Assembly: GCA_900318585.1 (NCBI GenBank)
Contig: ONKY01000064.1
Span: forward strand, 1-32,321
Direction of reading: 5' to 3'
Length of the DNA stretch: 32,321 nucleotides
Source: an uncultured Prevotellaceae bacterium
Lineage (GTDB): Bacteria; Bacteroidota; Bacteroidia; Bacteroidales; Bacteroidaceae
Part shown: positions 1 through 7,768 of the stretch, one piece after another
How the letters are laid out: each line of letters starts with the position of its first letter
How positions within the stretch are numbered: position 1 is the first letter of the stretch
Notes under the pieces: model-generated
The model's input: only the letters and a program-made list of their open reading frames with translations
Database searches by the model: none
Told to the model about the DNA's origin: nothing
Made by a program: the position numbers and the translations under genes

Positions 1-1
1 G

Positions 2-83
2 TGCGCCTGACAGGACTCGAACCTGCACGTCGTGAGACACCAGATCCTAAGTCTGACGCGTCTACCAATTCCGCCACAGGCGC
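2..83 (-). tRNA. tRNA-Leu (anticodon UAG)
   Basis: The reverse strand folds as a class II tRNA of 82 nt. The acceptor stem is GCGCCTG paired with CAGGCGC, the D arm contains GGCGGAATTGGTAGACGC, the anticodon loop CTTAGGA gives UAG, there is a long variable arm, and the T arm contains GGTTCGAGTCC. The long variable arm and the anticodon identify a leucine tRNA reading CUA and related codons. CCA does not appear to be fully encoded before the window edge. Confidence 0.95.
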
Positions 84-116
84 CTGTCTGACCGGGCATT
101 TTAGCGTTTGCGGGTG

Positions 117-148
117 CAAAAGTAATACTTTTTTATGAAACGGCCAAA
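117..148 (-). promoter_or_regulatory. Bacteroidetes-type promoter of tRNA-Leu
   Basis: On the minus strand a TTTG -33 box (145-148) lies 20 nt before a TACTTTTG -7 box (117-124), which matches the TTTG / TAnnTTTG consensus of Bacteroidota sigma-ABfr promoters. The tRNA 5' end is 33 nt downstream. The rest of 84-208 is A/T-rich spacer where I see nothing else. Confidence 0.75.
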
Positions 149-208
149 GAAAAATGCATTTTTTATTTCCTGATTGGCGAAAAAGCCCTGCTCAGTGGAA
201 CGAAAAGC

Positions 209-1213
209 TTATCTGGCCAACAGTTTCCGTGCGAACTCAATAATCGTATCGCGCCCTTGCAGGACATCGGCTTCGGAAAGCTGCACCTGATAGTCTGGTT
301 CAATGCCAAACTCAATGGACTGGCTGTGATGGTCGTACATGGGAACAGCCGAGAAGCGTACCGTCCACCCACAGGGCAGCGACGAGCTGAAGGGCATTCC
401 TGCGCCACCACCCGTATGGTCGCCCACAATCTTTACCTGTGGCATGGCCTTCATGTAGGACGTGAACTCGTTTGCTGCGCTGAACACTCCTCGGTTCGTC
501 AGTACGCAGACGGGCTTGTACCAACGCAGGTTGGAAGAGGGCTCAATATACTTCGCCTCCATCTCAGAGAAATCGTTATGCCCTTTGCCTGTCTTATGCC
601 TGATATAGCCCACAAGGGTCTTCTCTTGGCAGAAACGGGAGGTCAGAACGTCTACAGTGTTCAGGTTGCCACCGCCATTATCGCGGATATCAATAATCAG
701 GCCACGGCAAAGCAGCAGGTAGGAGAGCATCTCTTCCAGATTACCTTCACCCACGGAGCTTTGGAAGGAGTCATAGCGGACGTAGCCAATGTTATCGTCA
801 AGGATACGGTATTTCAGTCCTGCGGCAATACGATAGTCGGTGCCGAGATAACGGCGTTCCAGGGAATCACTGAAGTTGGCAGGATAATTCTCGCTCCATT
901 GCCAATAACGGGAATAGTCGTGAGCGGCAGAGAGGTTGACATGTCCATCACGAAGCTCGCCAAGCATCTTGCCAAGCACCTCAAAAAGCTGTGTCGTCGA
1001 CATGTTGTCGTCTACGCGTACCTTATATTTCTGATATACCTGCTGCCAGTCCAGTCCATATTCATGCTGCTTATAGTCGAAGAAGCAGTAGTGCTCGTCG
1101 ATAATCTTCCATAGTGCCTCAAAGTTACCCTGTGGCGTATCATCGAACTGCTCCTCGTCCACACAGCCGTGGAGAGGCAGTAATATCAACAGGTATAGGA
1201 ATATGCGTTTCAT
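209..1213 (-). CDS. S41 family peptidase, lipoprotein
   Basis: A 334-residue protein of the C-terminal-processing/tricorn-like S41 peptidase family. The N-terminus is a lipoprotein signal with a lipobox (LHGC, Cys at about residue 17), so it is probably membrane-anchored in the envelope. The middle has the S41 strand-turn 'GLIIDIRDNGGG'. The likely nucleophile is Ser245 in 'VFSAANEF', followed by the family loop 'VGDHTGGGAG'. No separate PDZ domain is evident, so it is of the short type. The start overlaps the stop of the upstream DUF3316 gene by 4 bp (ATGA), indicating translational coupling at the end of the HK-parC-DUF3316-S41 run. The substrate cannot be told from sequence. Confidence 0.85.
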   Translation of the reverse strand: MKRIFLYLLILLPLHGCVDEEQFDDTPQGNFEALWKIIDEHYCFFDYKQHEYGLDWQQVYQKYKVRVDDNMSTTQLFEVLGKMLGELRDGHVNLSAAHDYSRYWQWSENYPANFSDSLERRYLGTDYRIAAGLKYRILDDNIGYVRYDSFQSSVGEGNLEEMLSYLLLCRGLIIDIRDNGGGNLNTVDVLTSRFCQEKTLVGYIRHKTGKGHNDFSEMEAKYIEPSSNLRWYKPVCVLTNRGVFSAANEFTSYMKAMPQVKIVGDHTGGGAGMPFSSSLPCGWTVRFSAVPMYDHHSQSIEFGIEPDYQVQLSEADVLQGRDTIIEFARKLLAR

Positions 1214-2013
1214 AAGCGGTGGTTGATAATGGAGAACTGGCGCACGATGCCTACCATGAGCCGGTGGCTATAGATGTGCGACTTCAGATTGTTCACCTTC
1301 GCCTGCTGGTAGTCGCCCAGATAACCCACACTGAGCATGGTCTGGGGCCAGAGGGCGTAGCTAACCGCCAGATGCTGGCGCAATGAGGGGGCAGAGGCGA
1401 AAGTGGTAGCCACTAAATTGTGGTCATATTGTCCCAAGGAGAAAATCTCATAGTACGACTGCCCGTAGTTAGGACTGAACATCATACCGGCCAGCGGCAG
1501 GTTCAGCTCATAGGAAACGCGGCAGGAGCGGTGGAACAAGGAGAAACCTTTGGAGGCCGTGACAGTAGGCATTACATTGAGTGAGAAACGGCCCTGTGCT
1601 GGGTTGTTGGAATTGGCCGTGTTATAGATAAATCCCAGATTTCCCGTCGCCATAGCACCGGCCTGCACTGTCCATGATGCGTCAAACTGCCAACGGAACA
1701 GCCGACCGTAGAAGAATGTATAGTCACCTTGCAGCTCATGGCGTGAGCCGGAACGGTCTTCCACATCGGAGTAATGAAGCTGATGCTCTAATCGTGTGGT
1801 CCAGCGGCTGTCAGGTTGTTCTCTCTCTGTCGTGGAAAGGAATGAAAGTCCGGTGCCATGGAATTTTTCCTGAGAGAGGTACGTGTCAAGAACGTCTGAG
1901 TAACCCATGCCAAGCTGATAAGTGACAGTGGTTCGCGGCAAGTCCTGGGCCAGAGAGACGAGAGGCGAGAGGCAACAGGCGAGAGACAAGAGGTATGGGT
2001 ATATCCTATTCAT
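1210..2013 (-). CDS. DUF3316 family secreted, probable outer-membrane beta-barrel protein
   Basis: A protein of about 267 residues starting MNRIYPYLLSLACC with a signal peptide that probably ends near 'SLAQD'. The segment 'GMGYSDVLDTYLSQ' and the following alternating aromatic/polar strands resemble Bacteroidetes DUF3316 proteins, which are thought to be outer-membrane barrels of unknown role. An ATG four codons upstream (at 2025) is an alternative start; I prefer 2013 because it begins directly before the signal peptide. It lies 28 bp after parC from this start (16 bp from the earlier one) and overlaps the S41 gene by 4 bp, so it is co-transcribed. The last codons (SIINHRL) come from an AATTATCAAC-type sequence like the simple repeats seen elsewhere in the window. 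Family assignment is from memory of the motif. Confidence 0.7.
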   Translation of the reverse strand: MNRIYPYLLSLACCLSPLVSLAQDLPRTTVTYQLGMGYSDVLDTYLSQEKFHGTGLSFLSTTEREQPDSRWTTRLEHQLHYSDVEDRSGSRHELQGDYTFFYGRLFRWQFDASWTVQAGAMATGNLGFIYNTANSNNPAQGRFSLNVMPTVTASKGFSLFHRSCRVSYELNLPLAGMMFSPNYGQSYYEIFSLGQYDHNLVATTFASAPSLRQHLAVSYALWPQTMLSVGYLGDYQQAKVNNLKSHIYSHRLMVGIVRQFSIINHRL

Positions 2014-2041
2014 ATCAATTATCAATCATCTTCATGGTATG

Positions 2042-4777
2042 TCAGAAGTCATCGTCGGAGAAAAGGCTGATCTGTCCTGTAATTTCGTCTATGATCTGCT
2101 GCTCCGACTTGCCTGCATCAGGGTCGAGTATTTCTTCTGGAACTTCCGGATTGTCCTGATTGTCGGGACTGTCAGAGTCATCAGGAATCTCCTGTTCTTC
2201 AGGTTCTTCCGGGAAACGCGTGGGCTCCAGCTCCACGATGCTCTCAATCTGCCAGGTAGAGAGGCGTTTTCCCTTGGCCCTGAAGCCCTTGACGGCGATG
2301 AACTGCTCAGCGTCAATCTCCTCGGACCCACGGAACTCATCGGCTCCACCATAGTTGACCTGCAGTCGCGGATATGTCTGGTCTGTCAGCAGAATGAGCT
2401 TTGAGGCGGGGTTGTCGCCCAGGAGATTCTGCTTTCGCTTGGCTGCTTCCATGAGGAAGCGCTTCAGGTAAGGATAGCCTTGGTTGTCAGCATCCCACAG
2501 CACGGCAGTCCACACCTTGTCCTGCTGGTACTTCTCTATGCGCAGGATATTGGCTTCGTAGTGGTTGTTCACGTCGAAGTTAGACAGGTAGAAGTCGCCG
2601 TTATCGAGCACCACCAAGATCTGATCCTCATCAAAGAACTCGCCAAGCAAGCGTCCATGCTCATCATGGTTCAGGCGGTTCACGTCAGGGTCGTACCACA
2701 CCTTGCGGCCGCCCAGCGTGGAATGGCCACGGCTCTTCAGACCGATACGATGGACGGAATTCTTCGTCAGCAGGTTGCCTTTCGAGGCGCGGCCTTTGAT
2801 CATTACCTCTGAGAAATCCTTGTCAATGAAGATTTTCTTCAGCTTCGGGTTCGGGTCGAGCGTCACCTTGATGACCTCTGCCTCACCATTGGGGTTGGCC
2901 GTGAAGTACATCACCTTGGAGCCGGGCACTCCCTGCGTCAGGTCATACTCCTTGTCGCGGGTCATGCTCGTCACGTTGAAGCGCTTCATGTAATAGGGGC
3001 CTTTCTTGCCGTCACGGTAGACAACATTGTAAGTGGTGCGCACATCGTTCTTCTTGAACACCTGCAAGTACAACACATTCTTGCCGACGAATATCTTCTC
3101 GGCCACGCGAATGACCTTGTACTTACCGTCCTTATAGAAGATGATGATGTCATCAATGTCAGAGCAGTTACAAACGAACTCGTCTTTCTTTAGGCCAGTG
3201 CCGATGAAGCCGTCCTGACGGTTGATATACAGTTTCTGGTTGGCCTCGGCTACCTTCGTGGCTTCGATTGTGTCAAAGTTGCGAATCTCAGTGAGACGCG
3301 GATAGTCCTTTCCGTATTTGTCCTTCAGGAACTGGAACCAATTGGCGGTCACTTCCACCATGTTGGCCAGGTCGCGGTCTATCTCGTCAATCTCCGCCTT
3401 GATACGTGCCATCAGCTCGTCGGCCTTGTCCTTATTGAACTTCAGGATGCGTTGCATCTTGATTTCCAAGAGCTTCAGGATGTCATCCTTCGTCACCTCA
3501 CGTACCAAAGAGGGATAATAGGGCGTCAGGCGCTCGTCGATATGCTCACAGACGGCATCGATATTGGGGGCCTGCTCAAACTTCTTGTCCTTATAGATAC
3601 GCTCCTCGATGAAGATTTTCTCCAAAGAGCAGAAATGATACTGTTCCAGCAATTCTCCCTTGCGGATTTCCAACTCCTGACGGATGAGGTCCTTGGTGCG
3701 TTCCACACTGTGCTTGAGCACGTCAGAGACAGTGAGGAACTGCGGCTTCTGCCCGTCGATGACGCAGCAGTTGGGAGAGATGTTGATCTCGCAGTCGGTG
3801 AAGGCGTAGAGGGCGTCGAGCGTCTTGTCACTACTGACGCCTGGTGACAAGTGTACCAGGATTTCTACTTGTGCCGATGTGAGGTCGTCCACGTGACGCG
3901 CCTTGATCTTTCCTTTCTCAATGGCCTTGGTGATGCTCTCACAGAGGGAGCTGACAGTCTTGGAGAAAGGGATCTCGCGGATGACAAGGGTCTTCTGGTC
4001 CAGCTTCTCAATCTTGGCACGTACCTTCAATACCCCGCCACGCTGGCCGTCGTTATATTTCGATACGTCGATGGAGCCACCTGTCTGGAAGTCAGGGTAC
4101 AGTTGGAACTCTTCACCATGCAAGTACTGGATGGCGGCATCGCATATCTCGTTGAAGTTATGGGGCAGGATTTTCGAGCTGAGGCCTACAGCGATACCCT
4201 CGGCGCCCTGTGCCAACAGCAGCGGGAACTTCACTGGCAGCGTAATAGGCTCCTTGTTACGACCGTCGTAGCTGAGCTGCCACTCTGTGGTCTTGGGGTT
4301 GAACACCGTGTCGAGTGCAAACTTGGAAAGCCGGGCCTCGATATATCGGGGGGCAGCGGCACGGTCGCCGGTCAGGATGTTTCCCCAGTTACCCTGTGTA
4401 TCCACTAACAGGTCCTTCTGTCCTAACTGTACCAAGGCATCGCCGATAGAGGCATCGCCATGAGGATGGAACTGCATGGTATGGCCGACAATGTTGGCTA
4501 CCTTATTATATCGTCCATCGTCCATGCGCTTCATGGAGTGCATGATACGGCGCTGGACAGGCTTGAAACCGTCCTCTATATTGGGAACGGCGCGCTCTAA
4601 GATGACATAGCTGGCATAGTCGAGGAACCAGTTCTGATACATGCCGCTCAGATGGTGTACGGCAGCTGCATCGAACCGGTTCACAGGTTTATAGTCGGAA
4701 TGAGCCTCCGAACCTCCCGGAATGTCAAGTGCATCCGGAGATTCCGGGAGTTGGGTGTCTTTTATTTCGTCGTCCAT
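2042..4777 (-). CDS. parC: DNA topoisomerase IV subunit A (ParC / GyrA family)
   Basis: A 911-residue type IIA topoisomerase A subunit, which cleaves and religates DNA in the A2B2 enzyme. The breakage-reunion domain fills the first roughly 500 residues. The catalytic tyrosine is Tyr145 in 'AAAPRYIEARL', and the helix 'HPHGDASIGDAL' lies at 104-115. A coiled-coil arm and a C-terminal wrapping-type domain follow, with an acidic proline-rich tail (PEEPEEQEIPDDSDSP) before 'ISLFSDDDF'. The length and helix sequence match the Bacteroidetes ParC-like subunit rather than GyrA; no parE/gyrB partner is in the window. The residue equivalent to GyrA Ser83 is Ala109, with an acidic Asp113 at the GyrA Asp87 position. 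It starts 37 bp after the histidine kinase gene and is probably in the same operon. Confidence 0.93.
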   Translation of the reverse strand: MDDEIKDTQLPESPDALDIPGGSEAHSDYKPVNRFDAAAVHHLSGMYQNWFLDYASYVILERAVPNIEDGFKPVQRRIMHSMKRMDDGRYNKVANIVGHTMQFHPHGDASIGDALVQLGQKDLLVDTQGNWGNILTGDRAAAPRYIEARLSKFALDTVFNPKTTEWQLSYDGRNKEPITLPVKFPLLLAQGAEGIAVGLSSKILPHNFNEICDAAIQYLHGEEFQLYPDFQTGGSIDVSKYNDGQRGGVLKVRAKIEKLDQKTLVIREIPFSKTVSSLCESITKAIEKGKIKARHVDDLTSAQVEILVHLSPGVSSDKTLDALYAFTDCEINISPNCCVIDGQKPQFLTVSDVLKHSVERTKDLIRQELEIRKGELLEQYHFCSLEKIFIEERIYKDKKFEQAPNIDAVCEHIDERLTPYYPSLVREVTKDDILKLLEIKMQRILKFNKDKADELMARIKAEIDEIDRDLANMVEVTANWFQFLKDKYGKDYPRLTEIRNFDTIEATKVAEANQKLYINRQDGFIGTGLKKDEFVCNCSDIDDIIIFYKDGKYKVIRVAEKIFVGKNVLYLQVFKKNDVRTTYNVVYRDGKKGPYYMKRFNVTSMTRDKEYDLTQGVPGSKVMYFTANPNGEAEVIKVTLDPNPKLKKIFIDKDFSEVMIKGRASKGNLLTKNSVHRIGLKSRGHSTLGGRKVWYDPDVNRLNHDEHGRLLGEFFDEDQILVVLDNGDFYLSNFDVNNHYEANILRIEKYQQDKVWTAVLWDADNQGYPYLKRFLMEAAKRKQNLLGDNPASKLILLTDQTYPRLQVNYGGADEFRGSEEIDAEQFIAVKGFRAKGKRLSTWQIESIVELEPTRFPEEPEEQEIPDDSDSPDNQDNPEVPEEILDPDAGKSEQQIIDEITGQISLFSDDDF

Positions 4778-4814
4778 GATATAGTTTTAAGTTTTCATTT
4801 CTTCCTGGAACCGC

Positions 4815-6029
4815 TTAGCAGGGAATCTCAATCGTGAAGCACGAGCCTTCGCCCGGTACAGAATCCACAGCTACCGAACCGCCAAGCGACTGTGCCATCG
4901 TGCGGCAGATGGGCAATCCCAAACCTGCACCTGGAACGAACTCGTCAACCTTGAAGAAACGCTCGAAAATCTGCTCATGCAGCTCCTGGGGAATACCTTT
5001 TCCCGTATCCTTCACCCAGATACGTATACGCTTGTTCTCTGGTAAGTCATATCCCACAACAATAGAGCCTTGGTCGGTGAACTTTGCCGCGTTCGTTACC
5101 AAATGGTTCATCATTTCGGTGAGACGGCTCATGTCGGTGGAAATCGTCAGCTGTTGCTGCGGGTACTGTGTGGTCAGCTCTACTCCCGGCTTCAGCCTCT
5201 GCTTCTGCCTGTCTATCACTTCTGTCAGCGTCATGTTCAAGTCGAAGGACGAGATGACAGGATCAACGTCTCCCGCCTCAATCTTAGAGATGTTCATCAC
5301 GTCATCAATAATCTGCAGCAGTTTCTTGTTGTTTTCCTGTATCAGACCTATCAACTCCCGGCGTTCCTCATCACCCGTCACGTCGGGCAACAGGCTGGTG
5401 AAGCCGATGATGGCATTCAGCGGCGTGCGTATCTCATGGCTCATATTGGCAATGAAGGCCGACTTCAGACGGTCGCTTTCCTCTGCCTTGTTACGAGCAT
5501 CAACCAGAGCTTTCTCCATGTGCTTGCGCTCGTCAATACGCATGGACGTTCCCACAATACGCAAGGGCTTGCCGTCAATGTCGCGGTCAGCCACAATGGC
5601 AGAACTCTCTTCCCAGTAATATTTCGACGTATGAGGAATCTTCACCCTGTATTCCTCATGATATTCCTTCGCCTTGCCTGAGCAGATGTTTTCCAGGGCT
5701 TTCGATACTTGGGGCACGTCTTCTTCCAGCAGCAGCTGTTCTCCGTCCGAAAGCTTGGAGCCCTCTCCAAGGACGGCCCAGTCAATACCTTTTTCGCGGA
5801 AATCATAGTCGTATGTCACCGACCCTGTTTGGGGGTCAATGTGCCAAGTGGCCAAATGCATGGCCTTCAGGACGAACTCGAACTCCACATTGTTCTCGTT
5901 CATCTTGGCTAATTGGGAAAGCTCATACTGCAGTTCTTTCGTGGTACGGCGCTGAACAAAGATCATCGCGAGCGCACCCAAAATCAATAGTCCTCCCAGT
6001 ACCCAGAAGAGCACTACGGAAAGGCTCAT
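4815..6029 (-). CDS. Membrane-anchored PAS-domain sensor histidine kinase
   Basis: A sensor kinase of about 404 residues from this start. A single N-terminal membrane segment (VVLFWVLGGLLILGALAMIF) is followed by a coil, a PAS-like domain ('ATWHIDPQTGSVTYDYDF'), a HisKA domain with phospho-accepting His198 in 'NMSHEIRTPLNAIIGF', and a HATPase domain with 'WVKDTGKGIP' and 'GAGLGLPICR'. No receiver domain is attached and no response regulator is adjacent, so the partner is unknown. In-frame ATGs also exist at 6062 and 6080. A TAATTTTG box at 6068-6075 would put the transcript start at about 6062, so 6080 is upstream of the mRNA and 6062 would be leaderless; 6029 leaves a normal leader of about 30 nt. 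It heads the run into parC. Confidence 0.85.
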   Translation of the reverse strand: MSLSVVLFWVLGGLLILGALAMIFVQRRTTKELQYELSQLAKMNENNVEFEFVLKAMHLATWHIDPQTGSVTYDYDFREKGIDWAVLGEGSKLSDGEQLLLEEDVPQVSKALENICSGKAKEYHEEYRVKIPHTSKYYWEESSAIVADRDIDGKPLRIVGTSMRIDERKHMEKALVDARNKAEESDRLKSAFIANMSHEIRTPLNAIIGFTSLLPDVTGDEERRELIGLIQENNKKLLQIIDDVMNISKIEAGDVDPVISSFDLNMTLTEVIDRQKQRLKPGVELTTQYPQQQLTISTDMSRLTEMMNHLVTNAAKFTDQGSIVVGYDLPENKRIRIWVKDTGKGIPQELHEQIFERFFKVDEFVPGAGLGLPICRTMAQSLGGSVAVDSVPGEGSCFTIEIPC

Positions 6030-6067
6030 TTGTCCGTCTATGGCTAATAATAATTGTAACATCCGCG

Positions 6068-6075
6068 CAAAATTA
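6068..6075 (-). promoter_or_regulatory. -7 box (TAATTTTG) of the histidine kinase-parC operon
   Basis: The minus strand reads TAATTTTG, a match to TAnnTTTG, ending 6 nt from the in-frame ATG at 6062 and 39 nt from the ATG at 6029. No exact TTTG -33 box is seen; a TTTC lies roughly 20 nt upstream. It is divergent from the promoter at 6162. Confidence 0.5.
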
Positions 6076-6161
6076 CACATAAAAATCGAGAAATCGAAAT
6101 ATTTTTGTGATTATTTTGTAAATTCTTCACTCTTCACTCTTTACTTTTCACATTTAATTCG

Positions 6162-6169
6162 TATCTTTG
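6162..6169 (+). promoter_or_regulatory. -7 box (TATCTTTG) of the methyltransferase gene
   Basis: TATCTTTG matches the Bacteroidetes -7 consensus and lies 27 nt before the ATG at 6197. The following bases GCAGCA are shared with the promoters at 26388 (HTCS) and 23904 (GH5). Upstream (6126-6150) is a TTCACTCTTCACTC simple repeat; no clear -33 TTTG is present. Confidence 0.6.
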
Positions 6170-6196
6170 CAGCAGAAATACGTATTTTGTCATACA

Positions 6197-7768
6197 ATGG
6201 AACAAACTTTTGAAATCATCGCCAAGACCTTTATGGGGTTAGAACCCGTCTTGGCGAAGGAGCTGACCCAACTGGGGGCTAACGACGTACAAATAGGAAG
6301 ACGCATGGTATCGTTTACCGGCGATAAGGAGCTGTTGTATCGTGCCAATTTCCAATTGCATACTGCTATCCGCATTTTGAAACCCATTCGTCATTTCCGC
6401 GCACTGTCTGCCGAGGACGTCTACGACGAGGTGATGAAGATAGACTGGAGCGAGTATCTGGACCTGGAGAAAACCTTTGCCGTAGACTCCGTGGTGTTCT
6501 CTGAGGAGTTTCGTCACTCCAAGTTCGTCAGCTACAAGGTAAAGGATGCCATCGTCGACCAATTCCGCGAGAAGACGGGTAAGCGTCCAAACATCTCCGT
6601 CAGCAATCCTGACCTGCGCCTGCATATCCATATTGCCGATACTGCTCCAGGAGAGAGCTCCTGCACGCTCTGCCTCGACTCTACTGGTGAGTCACTCCAT
6701 CGCCGCGGCTATCGGCAGGAGTCGGTAGAAGCCCCGTTGAATGAAGTGCTGGCCGCCGGTATCATTCTGTTGACAGGGTGGAAGGGTGACTGCGACTTTA
6801 TCGACCCCATGTGCGGCTCGGGTACGTTCCTGATAGAGGCTGCCCTCATAGCCCGCAACATGGCGCCAGGACTGTTCCGCAAAGAGTTTGCCTTTGAGAA
6901 GTGGCCTGACTTTGATGCTGACCTCTTCGACCGCATCTACAATGACGACTCGCAGGAGCGTGAGTTCACCCATCACATCTATGGCTACGACATTGAGATG
7001 AAAGCCGTCAATACGGCTCGGCTGAACGTGAAGGCTGCCGGACTGACCAGTTGCATCTCCGTGGAGCAGCAGGACTTCAAGGACTTCACTCATCCTGCCG
7101 AGAAGAGTATCATCGTGACCAACCCGCCCTACGGCGAGCGTATTTCCACGCCCGACCTGCTGGGTACCTATAAGATGATTGGCGAACGCTTCAAGCATGA
7201 GTTCCAGGGCAACGATGCCTGGGTGCTCTCCTATCGTGAGGAGTGCTTCGACCAGATAGGTCTGAAGCCCAGCCTCAAGACACCGCTCTACAATGGCTCA
7301 CTGGAGTGCGAATTGCGCAAGTACCAGATGTTCGACGGCAAGATGAAGGTGTTTACCCAAGAGGGGAATACCGTCAAGACCGAGGAGGAGAAACGCCTCA
7401 TGGCCGAGAAACATCGCTTCAAGAAAAACCGCGAGTTCAAGCAGCGCTTGGAAGAACAGGAGGCCAATGAGGAGGGCGACATCCGTTCGTTCACCTTCCA
7501 TCGCCACGATCTGAAGGAAAAGAGAGAAGCAAGGGGCGAGAGGAAAGACTTTAAGCGCGACAGTCGTCAAGGCGGCTTCAAACGTGGTGACGGTCGTAAT
7601 GAACGCAGCGACCAACGAGGCGGGAAGCCCGGCTTCAAGGATCGTCGCAACGGAGGCAACCGTTTCGACCGCAACAGCCGCACGGACAAGCGTGGCTTCG
7701 GCAAGCCCGGCATGGGAAAACGCAACTTCGGCAAACAGAATCAAAACTTCGACGATGATGAAGATTAA
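6197..7768 (+). CDS. THUMP-domain class I SAM-dependent rRNA methyltransferase (RlmL-type) with RG-rich tail
   Basis: A 523-residue protein of the RlmL/YpsC type, predicted to methylate the N2 of a guanine in 23S rRNA. The N-terminal part (about 1-160) is a ferredoxin-like/THUMP RNA-binding region. The methyltransferase domain follows, with SAM motif I 'DPMCGSGTFLIEAAL' from residue 203 and the catalytic NPPY motif at 309-312. From about residue 395 the protein is highly charged, and the last roughly 90 residues are rich in R, G, K and F (for example 'FKRDSRQGGFKRGDGR'), like RG-box RNA-binding tails, ending in an acidic DDDED. The start at 6197 is chosen because it is 27 nt after the promoter box. 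The stop overlaps the start of the S9 peptidase gene by 14 bp, suggesting coupled translation. Confidence 0.9.
   Translation: MEQTFEIIAKTFMGLEPVLAKELTQLGANDVQIGRRMVSFTGDKELLYRANFQLHTAIRILKPIRHFRALSAEDVYDEVMKIDWSEYLDLEKTFAVDSVVFSEEFRHSKFVSYKVKDAIVDQFREKTGKRPNISVSNPDLRLHIHIADTAPGESSCTLCLDSTGESLHRRGYRQESVEAPLNEVLAAGIILLTGWKGDCDFIDPMCGSGTFLIEAALIARNMAPGLFRKEFAFEKWPDFDADLFDRIYNDDSQEREFTHHIYGYDIEMKAVNTARLNVKAAGLTSCISVEQQDFKDFTHPAEKSIIVTNPPYGERISTPDLLGTYKMIGERFKHEFQGNDAWVLSYREECFDQIGLKPSLKTPLYNGSLECELRKYQMFDGKMKVFTQEGNTVKTEEEKRLMAEKHRFKKNREFKQRLEEQEANEEGDIRSFTFHRHDLKEKREARGERKDFKRDSRQGGFKRGDGRNERSDQRGGKPGFKDRRNGGNRFDRNSRTDKRGFGKPGMGKRNFGKQNQNFDDDED

Noticed and set aside
257-1114. 285-codon open frame on the plus strand
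   Set aside because: Antisense shadow of the S41 peptidase gene, with no family motifs.
6167-6196. TTG start giving a 10-residue extension of the RNA methyltransferase
   Set aside because: The TTG lies inside the TATCTTTG promoter box; the ATG at 6197 is the sensible start.
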